Source: Parcubacteria group bacterium CG11_big_fil_rev_8_21_14_0_20_39_22
GTDB taxonomy: Bacteria > Patescibacteriota > Minisyncoccia > Phycocordibacterales > GCA-002787175
Length of the DNA: 11,855 nucleotides
Direction: 5' to 3'
NCBI GenBank assembly: GCA_002787175.1
Contig: PCWC01000088.1
Coordinates: forward strand, 1-11,855
Below the pieces are notes generated by a model, which worked only from the letters and a program-made list of their open reading frames with translations, searched no databases and was not told where the DNA came from. Position 1 is the first letter of the stretch; the number at the start of each line of letters is the position of its first letter. A program made the position numbers and the translations under genes. Positions 11,780-11,855 of this stretch are shown here, piece after piece.

Positions 11780-11855
11780 TGAACCGGCGGCGCAAACCAA
11801 AAATTTCCTTGCCTTTCCTTTTCGCCTGGCGGCGGGGGGTCTGGGGGGAGCCGCA
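11780..11855 (-). repeat. 76-bp inverted repeat, right copy (runs off the window)
   Basis: Exact reverse complement of 9118-9193, reaching the last base of the window, so its full length is unknown. Its inner edge lies 65 bp upstream of the Xre start codon. If the window end is a contig end, the repeat itself may be why the assembly stopped here. Confidence 0.9.

Larger units (their letters stand above)
9118..11855. mobile_element. Putative inverted-repeat-bounded cassette
   Basis: Exact 76-bp inverted repeats enclose about 2.6 kb holding a single four-gene operon (Xre, membrane protein, HNH, HEPN-like). This is how a mobile or exchangeable defence-type cassette might look. No transposase, integrase or target-site duplication is visible, and the right repeat is cut off by the window edge. 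The repeats may equally be copies of a dispersed palindromic repeat that happen to flank the operon, so calling it a mobile element is inference. Confidence 0.3.

Overview
The window looks like a piece of a small, AT-rich genome of the Candidate Phyla Radiation / Patescibacteria type, most like a Parcubacteria lineage. This is inferred from the gene style: compact or trimmed housekeeping enzymes (a HisS without its anticodon-binding domain, a UvrC without its helix-hairpin-helix tail, a TruB without a PUA domain), a lone membrane-anchored DsbA-like protein, almost no Shine-Dalgarno sites, and many short intergenic repeats. No rRNA or tRNA gene was seen to place it more firmly.

Layout. Bases 1-53 may be the last codons of a gene that enters from the left. 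Bases 54-453 hold no gene, only two double-hairpin repeats and heptanucleotide (CTAAMAM-type) arrays. From 454 to 2920 on the minus strand lie a DsbA-like thioredoxin-fold protein, a DEDDy 3'-5' exonuclease and hisS; hisS and the exonuclease probably share a transcript. A repeat-rich divergent spacer (2921-3270) separates hisS from truB on the plus strand. A 63-residue two-helix membrane protein (minus strand, 4151-4342) is embedded in a family of inverted and direct repeats (about 4046-4563). Then come uvrC and ddl on the plus strand, separated by a 16-bp tandem duplication and a long imperfect hairpin. A minus-strand group follows: a 2H-phosphoesterase-like protein, a RibD_C/DHFR-like reductase and an RBBP9-like serine hydrolase, the last two only 2 nt apart.

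The right end is the most distinctive part. A GC-rich non-coding block (about 8940-9394) contains a 76-bp sequence (9118-9193) that recurs exactly, inverted, at 11780-11855, where the window ends. Between the two copies is a tightly packed four-gene minus-strand operon: an Xre/HTH regulator, a membrane protein with a C-terminal soluble domain, an HNH nuclease and a protein with an RNNVVH motif of the kind found in HEPN ribonucleases. A regulator, a membrane protein, a DNA-nuclease-type protein and a possible HEPN RNase in one operon suggest a defence or toxin-type cassette. I do not recognise the combination, and its function is inference.

Expression. Several transcription units have a good -10 box (TATAAT, TACAAT, TAAAAT, TATATT) whose predicted start of transcription falls on or within about two bases of the ATG. 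This points to leaderless mRNAs for dsbA-like, hisS, uvrC, ddl, the reductase and the 2H protein. Only the 63-residue membrane protein has a clear Shine-Dalgarno sequence.
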